A DNA stretch of 64,000 bases from the NCBI GenBank assembly GCA_965243485.1, contig CBDEVP010000001.1:3410001-3474000 (forward strand), written 5' to 3'. The translations under genes and the position numbers were made by a program. The notes beneath the pieces are model-generated. The model saw only the letters and a program-made list of their open reading frames with translations, had not been told where the DNA came from and did no database searches. Source of the stretch: UBA7330 sp965243485. Lineage in GTDB: Bacteria > Bacteroidota > Bacteroidia > Cytophagales > Cyclobacteriaceae. Of this stretch, positions 1 to 8,610 are shown piece by piece. Each line of letters starts with the position of its first letter. The first letter of the stretch is position 1.

Positions 1-215
1 AACAGGTCAGGGCTACCGACCTCAACGATCTCTTCGTCCCTGGCAATGTCCGTTCCCAGATTCCGGTTACAAAACTCGATCAGGTTTGGGAGTGCGGTTT
101 TATTGGCATACCAGTCACCACCGCCATCATATTTCAGTTTGGCAATTTTTAGCGGTTGGCCAAATGCAGAAAGGACTGAAAAAGTCAAAAGTGAGAGAGC
201 AAGCAATCTTATCAT
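1..215 (-). CDS. DUF4159 domain protein, N-terminal part (cut by window edge)
   Basis: About 71 codons are visible before the gene leaves the window. The ATG at 215 opens a signal peptide (MIRLLALSLLTFSVLSAFGQ) followed by a segment resembling the start of DUF4159 proteins, with KIAKLKYDGGGDWYANKTAL and then LPNLIEFCN. It is predicted to be exported to the periplasm or cell surface. The biochemical role of DUF4159 is not established, and the family often sits near other exported proteins. It starts only 7 bases after the stop of the HAD gene, so it is probably the last visible gene of that operon. The family call rests on recall of the N-terminal pattern. Confidence 0.7.
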   Translation of the reverse strand, partial: MIRLLALSLLTFSVLSAFGQPLKIAKLKYDGGGDWYANKTALPNLIEFCNRNLGTDIARDEEIVEVGSPDL

Positions 216-222
216 AAATACT

Positions 223-873
223 TTAACTTAAAACCTTTCTGATGTGTTCCATTCCGAAGCCAACAAAATCATCGATGATGAGATCCGCATCAAGCTCTTC
301 CCGGGCATGAGAGGTGGCAACACCCACTACTTTTGAGCCTGCTGCTTTCCCAGCCTGGATCCCTGAAACCGCATCTTCAAAGACGATACAGGCAGATGGA
401 TCCCGATTGATGGCGCTGGCACACTTCAGGTAGATCTCGGGATGTGGCTTTCCCAAGGTCACAGCACGCTCATCCAGGATATCGACAAAATAATGCCTGA
501 GATTCAGCCGGTCGATGGTGAATTCCACGTTGATCAGCGGCGCAGAGGTACCAACCACCATGGGAATACCCTCCGCTTTAGCCAGATCAAGAAACTCAAG
601 CAGACCTTTATTGGGAGTCATGAGATCTTTGTATAGCTCACGGTAAGTGGATTCTTTTTCCTCACCTAAATGACCCATATCAATGTCCGGCACATCCTTA
701 AAAACCGTCCGGACAAGTTCGCGAATGGTGCGGCCATTCATATTGTTCCTGTAATAATCTGGTGAAATATCGATCCCATATTTCTCCCCAAGCTTTTTCC
801 AGGCCAGATAATGGAATTCATGGTTGTCGACAATGACCCCATCCATATCAAAGATCAATCCTACTTCCCTCAT
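223..873 (-). CDS. HAD-superfamily hydrolase, beta-phosphoglucomutase-like
   Basis: This 216-residue protein has all four HAD motifs. Motif I is DMDGVIVD with nucleophile D9 and acid/base D11. Motif II is the VGTSAP segment near residue 108. The motif III lysine lies in GKPHPEIY, and motif IV is EDAVSGIQAG. The N-terminal cap with HFxYLAWKKLG-like spacing (HEFHYLAW) is typical of the beta-phosphoglucomutase/phosphatase subgroup. It probably isomerises or dephosphorylates a small sugar phosphate in the cytoplasm. Its start overlaps the stop of the upstream phosphatase gene by four bases (ATGA), implying translational coupling. Substrate cannot be read from sequence; a GH63 glucosidase further upstream makes glucose phosphates plausible. 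Confidence 0.8.
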   Translation of the reverse strand: MREVGLIFDMDGVIVDNHEFHYLAWKKLGEKYGIDISPDYYRNNMNGRTIRELVRTVFKDVPDIDMGHLGEEKESTYRELYKDLMTPNKGLLEFLDLAKAEGIPMVVGTSAPLINVEFTIDRLNLRHYFVDILDERAVTLGKPHPEIYLKCASAINRDPSACIVFEDAVSGIQAGKAAGSKVVGVATSHAREELDADLIIDDFVGFGMEHIRKVLS

Positions 874-2495
874 TCGAAAATTTCAATTACTGGTTGGCCG
901 GTGGCCGATGCCGGAAGGGTAATTTGTAAAAGCATGGAAAGGGTAGGGGCAATATCCGTAATATTTACTTTCCTGTAAACCGACCGGGCAGGTATGCCGG
1001 CTCCATAAAACAGTATGGGAATATGAGTATCATAAGTGTATCCCGATCCATGGGAAGTACCACGGTCTCCTGGCTTACCTCCCAGGTATCCTGGGTTTAG
1101 CCTGTAAACAAGATCCCCCGAACGTTTGGCATTATATCCGTTATTCAATAGATCACTTTGAAGCTCCCCTGAGGTGCCGAGTACTGAAGGAAAATACACA
1201 TTGGCAATGTCATCCAGCTTCATCAGCTCTTTTTTGATGGCGGCAAGCACTTCACCGGCATCGATCTTATTCTGATCCAGCAATTCATGATTTAAGTAGA
1301 CCTGATTATTGGAAATACTGGAAATGTAATCACCTTCGCCACAGTGTTTCTTCACCGAATTTTCAATGGCCGCTTTAATGTCTCCCGTATTCGTAAATCC
1401 TCCGGGAAGCTTGTTATCAACCAGGTATTGAGGATTGGCAACGACCGCGTGATCAGAGGAGAGGAACACCACATACTGACCCTCTCCGATGTTGGCATCA
1501 AGGTAGTTGAGTAATCTGGCAATCTCCCGGTCAAACTTGATGTAAGTATCTTCAATTTCCACGGAATACGGGCCGAACTGATGCCCGATATAATCAGTAG
1601 AGGAGAAACTAACCGCCAGAAAATCGGTGATCTGATCTTTCCCCATGCCTTCCCCTTCAATGGCTGCCAGGGCAAAATCGAGGGTAAAGGTATTTCCATA
1701 AGGGGTCGCTCTAATGATGTCCAGCGCAGAGGCACTTTTTGATAACCCCGGCAGATCGTATGGAAAGGTTGGTTTTTCTATGCTGCCATATAGTCGTTCA
1801 TAAGTGTTGTCATCATTTCTACTTTCCGTATATGCTGACAGGGGCAAGGAAAGCTCCCACTTATTTTTCATATACTTTGCAGCCCTTTTTTCCTTATTGA
1901 AGTTTTGAACCCAGGCAGGCAATGCTTTTAAATAGTAAGTGCTGGTGACGAAGTTACCGGTTTCGCTGTCATACCAGTAGGCACAGTCCGGGTTGTGACC
2001 GGCTGGAAGTACCGAGCCACGGTCTTTCAAAGCGATACCAATGACTTTGCTTTTAAAGTTGGTTGATATTTTCAGTTCGTCGGTAATGGTGGTTGTTACC
2101 AGGTTTGCCGGTGAAATATTGCCGGCACCTTGATCTCCGCCTACTACCTGATGATTTGGATCTTCAACGCAATACAGGCTTTTGCCTGTTTGCTTATTAT
2201 ACCAGTTGTTTGATATGATGCCATGCATGCTTGGGGTGGTTCCTGTGTATACAGAGGCATGACCGGGACCTGTATTGGTGGGAATGTAGTTGTAATGGGC
2301 ATTGTAAGCTACCGTACCATTTTTCATGATACGCTTAAGGCCATCCTCTCCATATTTGTCGGAAAAACGCAACAGGTAATCCTGACGCATCTGGTCCACG
2401 ACAATCCCGATAACCAGTTTAGGTTTTGGAGGTTGGGCGTTTGTGTGTGTCGCCGCGAGTATAAGCAGTGTAATTGCAAGAAATATTAGTCTCAT
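870..2495 (-). CDS. pafA: PafA-type alkaline phosphatase, exported
   Basis: This is a 541-residue periplasmic phosphomonoesterase of the alkaline phosphatase superfamily. Residues 1-20 form a signal peptide ending in HTNAQ. The metal ligand region VVDQMRQDY is at 32-40. The nucleophile is probably T75 in NTGPGH, as in the threonine-type PafA enzymes, followed by SNNW near 95-98. The K157-x-R159 pair in LKDRG and the AGH motif match the PafA phosphate-binding set. A second metal site shows as SSDHA, and the C-terminal GTSHGSGY carries the last histidine ligand. Length fits PafA. It is coupled to the downstream HAD gene by a four-base overlap, suggesting joint handling of organic phosphates. 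Confidence 0.85.
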   Translation of the reverse strand: MRLIFLAITLLILAATHTNAQPPKPKLVIGIVVDQMRQDYLLRFSDKYGEDGLKRIMKNGTVAYNAHYNYIPTNTGPGHASVYTGTTPSMHGIISNNWYNKQTGKSLYCVEDPNHQVVGGDQGAGNISPANLVTTTITDELKISTNFKSKVIGIALKDRGSVLPAGHNPDCAYWYDSETGNFVTSTYYLKALPAWVQNFNKEKRAAKYMKNKWELSLPLSAYTESRNDDNTYERLYGSIEKPTFPYDLPGLSKSASALDIIRATPYGNTFTLDFALAAIEGEGMGKDQITDFLAVSFSSTDYIGHQFGPYSVEIEDTYIKFDREIARLLNYLDANIGEGQYVVFLSSDHAVVANPQYLVDNKLPGGFTNTGDIKAAIENSVKKHCGEGDYISSISNNQVYLNHELLDQNKIDAGEVLAAIKKELMKLDDIANVYFPSVLGTSGELQSDLLNNGYNAKRSGDLVYRLNPGYLGGKPGDRGTSHGSGYTYDTHIPILFYGAGIPARSVYRKVNITDIAPTLSMLLQITLPASATGQPVIEIFE

Positions 2496-2542
2496 CAGAT
2501 TTGTGATTTTACAGCTCGCAAGTTAGGCTACAATTCGAAAAT

Positions 2543-5191
2543 CTACCTGACTTTTATGACGGTTTCGGTATTATAGTAGCGGTGGATCATTTCCGCTATC
2601 AGTCCTGTCCACCCGGTCTGGTGGTTTGCTCCCAGTCCAAGACCAGTGTCTCCGTTGAAGTATTCATAAAACAGGATATAATCCCTGAAGTGCGGATCCT
2701 CCTGGAACTTTTTCTGATTCCCATAAATCGGCCGGTTTCCCTTATCATCGGGCAAAAAGAGGTTCATCATGCTTTCCGTGAGCTTTCTCACTGCTTCCAG
2801 TAAGGTGACCATATTTCCACTACCTACAGGAAACTCTATTTTGTAGTCATCTCCATAGTAGAAGTAAAATTTCAGCATGCTTTCCAGGATAAGGTAATTC
2901 ACTGGAAACCAGACCGGACCTCTCCAGTTGGAGTTGCCACCGAAGAAAGAAGAATCAGATTCCCCGGGTAGGTACTTTACTTTGAATTCATCCCCATTTA
3001 TTTTAAGCTGATAGGGATTTTTTTCGTGGTATTTTGACAAGGCCCTGATACCATAGGGAGATAGGAATTCTTCCGGGTCCAGCATCCGTTCCAGTATCTT
3101 TTTCATCCGGAACCCCCGAAGTATGGAGAGCAGTCTTCTCTCACCTTTTCCGGGTTCTCCCCAGCGGGATACCAGTGAGGCCAGCTTGGGCTTTTCCTTC
3201 AGGAAAAATTCCAGCTTTTCCCTGAATTCCGGTAGTTTGTTATAAACGTCTGAGTTAAGGATCTCCACGGCAAAAAGCGGAATCAACCCCACCATTGACC
3301 GGACACGCATCTGCTTCACTTCTTTACCCGGGATGTGCATGACATCGTAGTAGAAATTGTCTTCATCATCCCAGAGGTCCACTTTGTTTTCTTCGACACC
3401 GTTCATGGCGCCGGAGATATACAGGAAGTGCTCAAAGAACTTGATGGCCATGTCCTGATAGATGGGGAATTCGCTGGAAAGGTCCAGGGCTATCCGCAGC
3501 ATGTTCAATGAGAACATGGCCATCCAGCTCGTACTGTCGGCCTGCTCCAGTCGGGCATTCTCTACAATCGGGTGATTTCTGTCAAAAACACCGATGTTAT
3601 CCAGTCCCAGGAAACCTCCCTCAAAAATGTTGGATCCATCCTTGTCTTTGCGGTTGATCCACCAGGTGAAATTGACCAGCAGCTTGTGAAAGGCTTTCTG
3701 AAGAAAGTCAAAATCTCCCTTGCCGGCATTCATTTTCCGGTCTATTTTGAAGACGCGAAGGACTGCCCAGGCATGAACGGGAGGATTTACATCGCTGAAG
3801 TTCCATTCGTAGGCAGGTATCTGACCATTTGGATGGATGTACCTTTCCTTAAGAAGGATCAGTAGCTGGTCTTTTGCAAAATCAGGATCTACTCTGGCAA
3901 GAGGGATGCAATGAAAAGCCAGGTCCCAGGCCGCAAACCACGGATACTCCCACTTATCCGGCATGGAGAGTATGTCGTAATTAAACATATGTTTCCAATC
4001 ACTGTTCCTTCCGTGCTTGCGCTCTTCTGAAGGCTTGTGCCTGCCCGGATCTCCGTGTATCCAGTTGTTGACATTATAATAATAAAACTGTTTGCTCCAC
4101 ATCAGTCCGGCGAATGCCTGTCGCTGGATTTTTTTGAGTTCATCGGTAGGTACCTTGCTTTGCTTTTTAGCATAAAATTCATCGGCCTCCTTTAATCGTT
4201 CCCCGAAAATGGAATCAAAACTCTCAAACGGCTGCTCGATGTTATCTTTTGACATGCGGAGTTTGATAATGACTTTTTCGCCAGATGGGATGGTCAGCTT
4301 GTAATGTGCGCTGACCTTGGTGCCCTTTTTTTGGGGATTTACAGTCGGCTTACCCTCAACGATGTAATCATTGATACCATCCTTAAAATATTTCTCCTTG
4401 GTGTCGGTATTGTACAACCGCTTTCTGTTGGTCGCATTTTCACAATACAGCTGTTCTTGCTGGGAACCGTCCAGATAAACATGATAATTTCCCAGCGAGT
4501 GGTGTTTGATTAGAAATTTATTCTCATCTACCTGTGTGATCTTTGGCTTATTATTATCCCTTCCCGAAGACCAGGTATTGCGAAACCAGAAGGTAGGCAA
4601 TACGGTTAGTTCGGCCTGGTTTGGTCCTCGATTCCATATTTCAGCCTTAAAGAGAAGATCATCGGGAGACCGCTTGGCATAGTCCATGAACACGTCAAAG
4701 TATTCATTGTTGTCGAAAATCCCTGTATCTATGATCTCATACTCGGGATCTTTTTTAGTAAGTGTCCGGGTCACTTCTATCAGGTCCTTGTAAGGAAACC
4801 TGTTTTGTGGGTATTTATAAAGCATTCTCATGTAGGAATGCGTGGGGGTACTGTCGAGGTAGTAATAAAGCTCCTTGACATCCTCTCCATGATTTCCTTC
4901 ATTCCCCGAAAGCCCGAACAGACGCTCTTTAATGATAGAATCCTTGCCATTCCAGAAGGCCCAGGCAAAACAAATCCGCTGGTCTTCATTACAAAAACCG
5001 CCGATACCGTCTTCACCCCACCGGTAAGATTTGCTCCTGGCGTGGTCGTGGATCAGGCCTTCCCAGGCGTTTCCATGCTCCGAATAGTCCTCCCTCACCG
5101 TGGCCCACTGCCGTTCGGATAGATAGGGTCCCCACTGTTTCCAGTTTATACCTTCCCTGCTTTCAACTAGTCTTTGCTCTTCTCTGGTCAT
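2543..5191 (-). CDS. GH63-family glucosidase (MGH1-like)
   Basis: This 882-residue protein resembles bacterial GH63 enzymes. The N-terminus carries the hallmark stretches WGPYLSERQWATVREDYS, HDHARS and RWGEDGIGG, and then NGKDxxxKERLFGL and GNHGEDVKE. The C-terminal (alpha/alpha)6 barrel contains WFAAWDLAFHCIPLA and GLDNIGVFDR near residue 530, where the family's general acid is expected. GH63 members hydrolyse alpha-glucosidic bonds of oligosaccharides or glucosylglycerate-type compatible solutes. No signal peptide is visible, so it should be cytoplasmic. It lies 47 bases upstream of the phosphatase gene on the same strand. Exact substrate is unknown. Confidence 0.85.
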   Translation of the reverse strand: MTREEQRLVESREGINWKQWGPYLSERQWATVREDYSEHGNAWEGLIHDHARSKSYRWGEDGIGGFCNEDQRICFAWAFWNGKDSIIKERLFGLSGNEGNHGEDVKELYYYLDSTPTHSYMRMLYKYPQNRFPYKDLIEVTRTLTKKDPEYEIIDTGIFDNNEYFDVFMDYAKRSPDDLLFKAEIWNRGPNQAELTVLPTFWFRNTWSSGRDNNKPKITQVDENKFLIKHHSLGNYHVYLDGSQQEQLYCENATNRKRLYNTDTKEKYFKDGINDYIVEGKPTVNPQKKGTKVSAHYKLTIPSGEKVIIKLRMSKDNIEQPFESFDSIFGERLKEADEFYAKKQSKVPTDELKKIQRQAFAGLMWSKQFYYYNVNNWIHGDPGRHKPSEERKHGRNSDWKHMFNYDILSMPDKWEYPWFAAWDLAFHCIPLARVDPDFAKDQLLILLKERYIHPNGQIPAYEWNFSDVNPPVHAWAVLRVFKIDRKMNAGKGDFDFLQKAFHKLLVNFTWWINRKDKDGSNIFEGGFLGLDNIGVFDRNHPIVENARLEQADSTSWMAMFSLNMLRIALDLSSEFPIYQDMAIKFFEHFLYISGAMNGVEENKVDLWDDEDNFYYDVMHIPGKEVKQMRVRSMVGLIPLFAVEILNSDVYNKLPEFREKLEFFLKEKPKLASLVSRWGEPGKGERRLLSILRGFRMKKILERMLDPEEFLSPYGIRALSKYHEKNPYQLKINGDEFKVKYLPGESDSSFFGGNSNWRGPVWFPVNYLILESMLKFYFYYGDDYKIEFPVGSGNMVTLLEAVRKLTESMMNLFLPDDKGNRPIYGNQKKFQEDPHFRDYILFYEYFNGDTGLGLGANHQTGWTGLIAEMIHRYYNTETVIKVR

Positions 5192-5353
5192 TCAGCATTT
5201 AAATGAACCGGCTAAGCAATATAAATTTCAAGATAATTCAAATTGAAGACCCTAAACTATTTGTAGAATCCTTGAATATTTGATCCAAATACAAAAAATG
5301 AGGATAATCTTAAAAAGAATGAAAATCAGAGCCTCAAATAACCCGTGGATCTG

Positions 5354-6295
5354 TTATTCTTTTGAATAGTAGGCTGCAATAATGGTCTGATCGAGGATAT
5401 TTTCTCCACAGGCGTACAATGTAAAACCCTTTTCTTTTGAAAATGAAATGCCTGCCCCCCAGCCAAATCGTGTTTTTCGCGATCTACCAAACGTACGGTT
5501 GTAAATTTTCTGCAGTTTTGGGATGGGTGCAGTCAGGTCTTCCAGTAAAAACACATCCATGATATTCTTATCCCTGGGACCACTGGAGAAACCGAACATG
5601 TACAGTTTGTCCCGGTAGCGAATGAGGTTCACATTTTGGTAAGGAAAAGCAGTTTTTTCTATCCAGTTGGATTTGGGATAACTGATCATGTCAATTTCAC
5701 CTGTTTTTTCAAACTGCAGCGTTTTCTGAGCACCTTTTAATGGAGTGCAGTAAAAATCAATGTGTTTGTTGGACCAGTCCCCCACAAGCACCTGAAGTGT
5801 ATCATTCTTTTCATGGAGAGCCACTGCACCGGCAGTCGCCCTTTCCCAATCTCCATTTCTTTCAATGATACCTGCGGGATCAAGATCAATCGCCATGGGA
5901 TTATCGAGGTGATACACCTTAACGATCGATCTGTCTCTTGATTCATTGTCTTCCACACCTACCGCCAGCCATGGATCCCGGATCTGAAAACCCCCGGCAT
6001 GCTTCAGCGGGAGCTGTCCGACGATGTGAAGTCGCACAACCTCAGAGGGGTCCGCTACCGCCAGATATCCATAGCTTTGAGAGCTTCCCGAAAAGTAGAA
6101 GAAAGGCTTATTCTCATAATTGTAAAGCTGGACTCCCTGCAGGTGGCCGCCCTGATCTTCAATGTCGATCTGGTTTGGGATTTTGATCTTTTTCGGCCGG
6201 TTTTTGATCCGGTCAAGTTGCTCAATCAGATCAGCCTGACCCATCAAAAATTCCGGTATGAGGATCATCAGTAAGGGGAGAATTATGCTTTTCAT
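5354..6295 (-). CDS. Secreted protein of unknown function, possibly beta-propeller
   Basis: This 313-residue protein has a clear signal peptide (cleavage near LMGQA, residue 20). I do not recognise the family. The mature part is rich in short beta-strand-like segments with repeated aromatic and glycine positions, for example HLQGVQLYNYENKPFFYFSG, HAGGFQIRDPWLAVGVEDN and YRDKLYMFGFSSG, which suggests a propeller-like fold. It begins 19 bases after the Gfo/Idh/MocA oxidoreductase gene on the same strand and could be the last gene of the acid-sugar operon. A role in extracellular ligand sensing or binding is only a guess. Confidence 0.6.
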   Translation of the reverse strand: MKSIILPLLMILIPEFLMGQADLIEQLDRIKNRPKKIKIPNQIDIEDQGGHLQGVQLYNYENKPFFYFSGSSQSYGYLAVADPSEVVRLHIVGQLPLKHAGGFQIRDPWLAVGVEDNESRDRSIVKVYHLDNPMAIDLDPAGIIERNGDWERATAGAVALHEKNDTLQVLVGDWSNKHIDFYCTPLKGAQKTLQFEKTGEIDMISYPKSNWIEKTAFPYQNVNLIRYRDKLYMFGFSSGPRDKNIMDVFLLEDLTAPIPKLQKIYNRTFGRSRKTRFGWGAGISFSKEKGFTLYACGENILDQTIIAAYYSKE

Positions 6296-6314
6296 TTCCT
6301 GTCTTTTGTTTTTG

Positions 6315-7343
6315 TCATAAACTGACGGCTTTTTGCTCCGCTGCCGAACGGTACACGGCTTCCTGTACCGTTAATGTTTTCCGATAGTCTTCAGTAGAGG
6401 TTTCGAACGGCTTGCTGTTCACCAAAGCATCAACAAAATGAGACAAACAGCTAAAAACACTGTCACCACAAAAACCCCTCAGGTTTAATGGATAAGTTAT
6501 TTCGCGTTCCTTTTCCCCAAGCGATTGTGATGTGATCCTTCCATCGTCATAAAGCCTTATGCTTCCTTTCAAACCCTCTATCAAAGCTTCCCCAAAAGTA
6601 AATCTCGGATTTTCAGCGGTAGATTCATTGTATCGCCCCGAATCGAGCAGCCCGAGACCTCCGGACCGGAAGTCGAACTGGACCCAGGCGGTGTCTTCGC
6701 CCTTGATCACCGGATTCAACTTCCTGAGCCTTGCATATACACTTTTGATCTCTCCGAAAAGATACCGGAAGGTATCAATGAAATGCACACCGTTTTCATG
6801 GATCAGCAGCCTGGGCATCGTTTGAAAGTAGGGCTGACGGTTCAGGTATGCATCCTGACCCCATCCGTCACCCATTCGCATCCTGAAATTCAGGGTATGG
6901 AATTCTCCAATCACACCATCCTCCAACATTGGCTTGATTTGCCGGTACCAGGGTTGAAATCTCCAGTTGTCGTGTACCATGAATCTGATATCGCTTTTTT
7001 CCACTTCCTCAAAGAGCCGCATTGATTCGTCAAAGGAAGGAGTAACCGGTTTTTGGCAAAGGATATTCACATGGTGTGTAATGGCGAGTTTACAAATTTC
7101 AGCATGAGAATTGGGAAGTGTAATGATGTCAATAAAATCCGGTTTTTCTGATTCCAGCATTTCGTGAACGGAAGTGTAGATCCTTGGAATTCCATATTCA
7201 TCAGCCAGCCCTTTGATTTTTTGCAGATCGAGGTCACATCCGGCCACTATTTGTACCTCAGGTATCCTCGACCAGGCATCCAGATGAAAATGGCTGAAAT
7301 ACCCCGCGCCAACGAAAACTCCTTTTAATCTATTCTTACTCAT
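6315..7343 (-). CDS. Gfo/Idh/MocA-family oxidoreductase
   Basis: This 342-residue NAD(P)-dependent sugar oxidoreductase starts at MSKNRLKGVFVGAGYF. A longer in-frame start at 7409 would run deep into the MFS gene, so the ATG at 7343, four bases after that gene's stop, was chosen. The Rossmann motif is VFVGAGYFSHFH. The catalytic EKP-type motif appears as CQKPVTPS, with Gln in place of Glu. The C-terminal domain has the typical IHENGVHFIDTFRYLFGEI with a conserved histidine. It is likely cytoplasmic, oxidising or epimerising a sugar or sugar acid delivered by the neighbouring transporter. Confidence 0.85.
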   Translation of the reverse strand: MSKNRLKGVFVGAGYFSHFHLDAWSRIPEVQIVAGCDLDLQKIKGLADEYGIPRIYTSVHEMLESEKPDFIDIITLPNSHAEICKLAITHHVNILCQKPVTPSFDESMRLFEEVEKSDIRFMVHDNWRFQPWYRQIKPMLEDGVIGEFHTLNFRMRMGDGWGQDAYLNRQPYFQTMPRLLIHENGVHFIDTFRYLFGEIKSVYARLRKLNPVIKGEDTAWVQFDFRSGGLGLLDSGRYNESTAENPRFTFGEALIEGLKGSIRLYDDGRITSQSLGEKEREITYPLNLRGFCGDSVFSCLSHFVDALVNSKPFETSTEDYRKTLTVQEAVYRSAAEQKAVSL

Positions 7344-7347
7344 GGTA

Positions 7348-8610
7348 TCAGTACTCCAGTATATACATTTCCGGCTTCTTGAACATCCAAAGAATGATTG
7401 CCAGACCATTCAAACCCGCGGCAATATAAAAGAAAGGATCCGGGGTGTTTGTCCAGGCCAGTAAGTAAGGAAAGGCCAGTGCCGTGATGAAACTCCCGAT
7501 GTTTCCGGCCATGTTCATTGTGCCGGAGACTGCGCCCGAGTGCTCCCGGCCAATATCAACACAAAAAGACCAGGAAGGGCTTAGTGTCATGTCAGCGCCA
7601 AAGATCGCAATGGAAAAGAAAAAAATAGCTGTCCCTGGTGTGTCCATCTGCATACTCAAAAGGATGCCTGCCGAGGCAAGTAAAAATCCTAAGATCGCCG
7701 GAATTTTCCGGCTAAGCCGGAGACCACGGGTGCGATAGATGTAGTCGACCATCCAGCCCGCAAAATAATTGCCAAAGGCGCCTGCGACAAGCGGAGCGGA
7801 TGCATACCAGCCGGCTTCAAGAGATTCGAGCAAAAATTTTTCCTTCAGGTGGCTGAACATCCAGGATAAGCAAAAGAAGAAGGTGAAATTGCTGGCAAAG
7901 TATTGTCCCATGGCGAGCCACATATTTTTAGACCTGATCAATAAGCTAAAAGGAAGCCCGGAGTCGCTAAGGTGTGACGTTTCCTGTTGCCTGGTTTTCA
8001 TGATGAAATTTCTTTCATCTTCACTTATAGTCGGATGATCTTCGGGCTTTGAGCGAAACCACCAGTACCAGATACCCGCCCAGATAAATCCAACTCCACC
8101 AAGGATAAAAAAGGATGCTCTCCAACCAAACTCACTGATCATCCAGGCAACAAAGGGCAGGGCAAAGGCAGCGCCAAGTCTAGATCCGGAAAAGTTGATG
8201 CCTGTAACAATTCCTCTTTCTTTGACCGGGATCCATTTATAAACTGCTTTTGCGATACCCGGAAATGCCCCCGCTTCACCAATTCCAAATAAAAATCTTG
8301 AAAGGAAAAGGGAGATAAAATTCCAGGCTGCTCCCGTCAGGAAAGTGAAAAGAGACCAGAAGCCTACTACCAGGCTTAATATGGATCTTGGACCGTACCT
8401 GTCTGCCAGCATGCCCGAAGGAACCTGCGCAAGGGCGTACCCCAGCGCAAAAACCGACATGACCCAACCCATCTCGGTACCTGTCAGTTCCAGATCATTC
8501 GAGATTTCATCCTGAGCAACTGAAATATTGATTCTGTCAATGTAAAGCAGGAGTGAAAGCAGAAAAGTGCCAACAACCATAAGGAACCGGGTGGGAATTA
8601 ATCTTGTCAT
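7348..8610 (-). CDS. MFS transporter, anion:cation symporter (sugar acid) type
   Basis: This 420-residue inner-membrane protein should have about 12 transmembrane helices. The first helices contain LLLYIDRINISVA and MGWVMSVFALGYALAQVPSG, followed by the MFS signature loop LADRYGPR and LFGIGEAGAFPG. These patterns are characteristic of the ACS family, which includes hexuronate, galactonate and tartrate transporters. It overlaps the kinase gene stop by four bases (8607-8610), so it is translationally coupled to it. Context predicts uptake of a sugar acid, most likely a C4 or larger aldonate, for the kinase and dehydrogenase upstream. Confidence 0.85.
   Translation of the reverse strand: MTRLIPTRFLMVVGTFLLSLLLYIDRINISVAQDEISNDLELTGTEMGWVMSVFALGYALAQVPSGMLADRYGPRSILSLVVGFWSLFTFLTGAAWNFISLFLSRFLFGIGEAGAFPGIAKAVYKWIPVKERGIVTGINFSGSRLGAAFALPFVAWMISEFGWRASFFILGGVGFIWAGIWYWWFRSKPEDHPTISEDERNFIMKTRQQETSHLSDSGLPFSLLIRSKNMWLAMGQYFASNFTFFFCLSWMFSHLKEKFLLESLEAGWYASAPLVAGAFGNYFAGWMVDYIYRTRGLRLSRKIPAILGFLLASAGILLSMQMDTPGTAIFFFSIAIFGADMTLSPSWSFCVDIGREHSGAVSGTMNMAGNIGSFITALAFPYLLAWTNTPDPFFYIAAGLNGLAIILWMFKKPEMYILEY

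Noticed and set aside
46..231. A plus-strand 61-codon frame at the left edge
   Set aside because: It is antisense to the DUF4159 signal peptide and N-terminal domain, which is a much better candidate.
7344..7409. Longer N-terminus for the Gfo/Idh/MocA protein
   Set aside because: It would overlap the MFS gene by about 60 bases and precede the Rossmann motif with unrelated residues.
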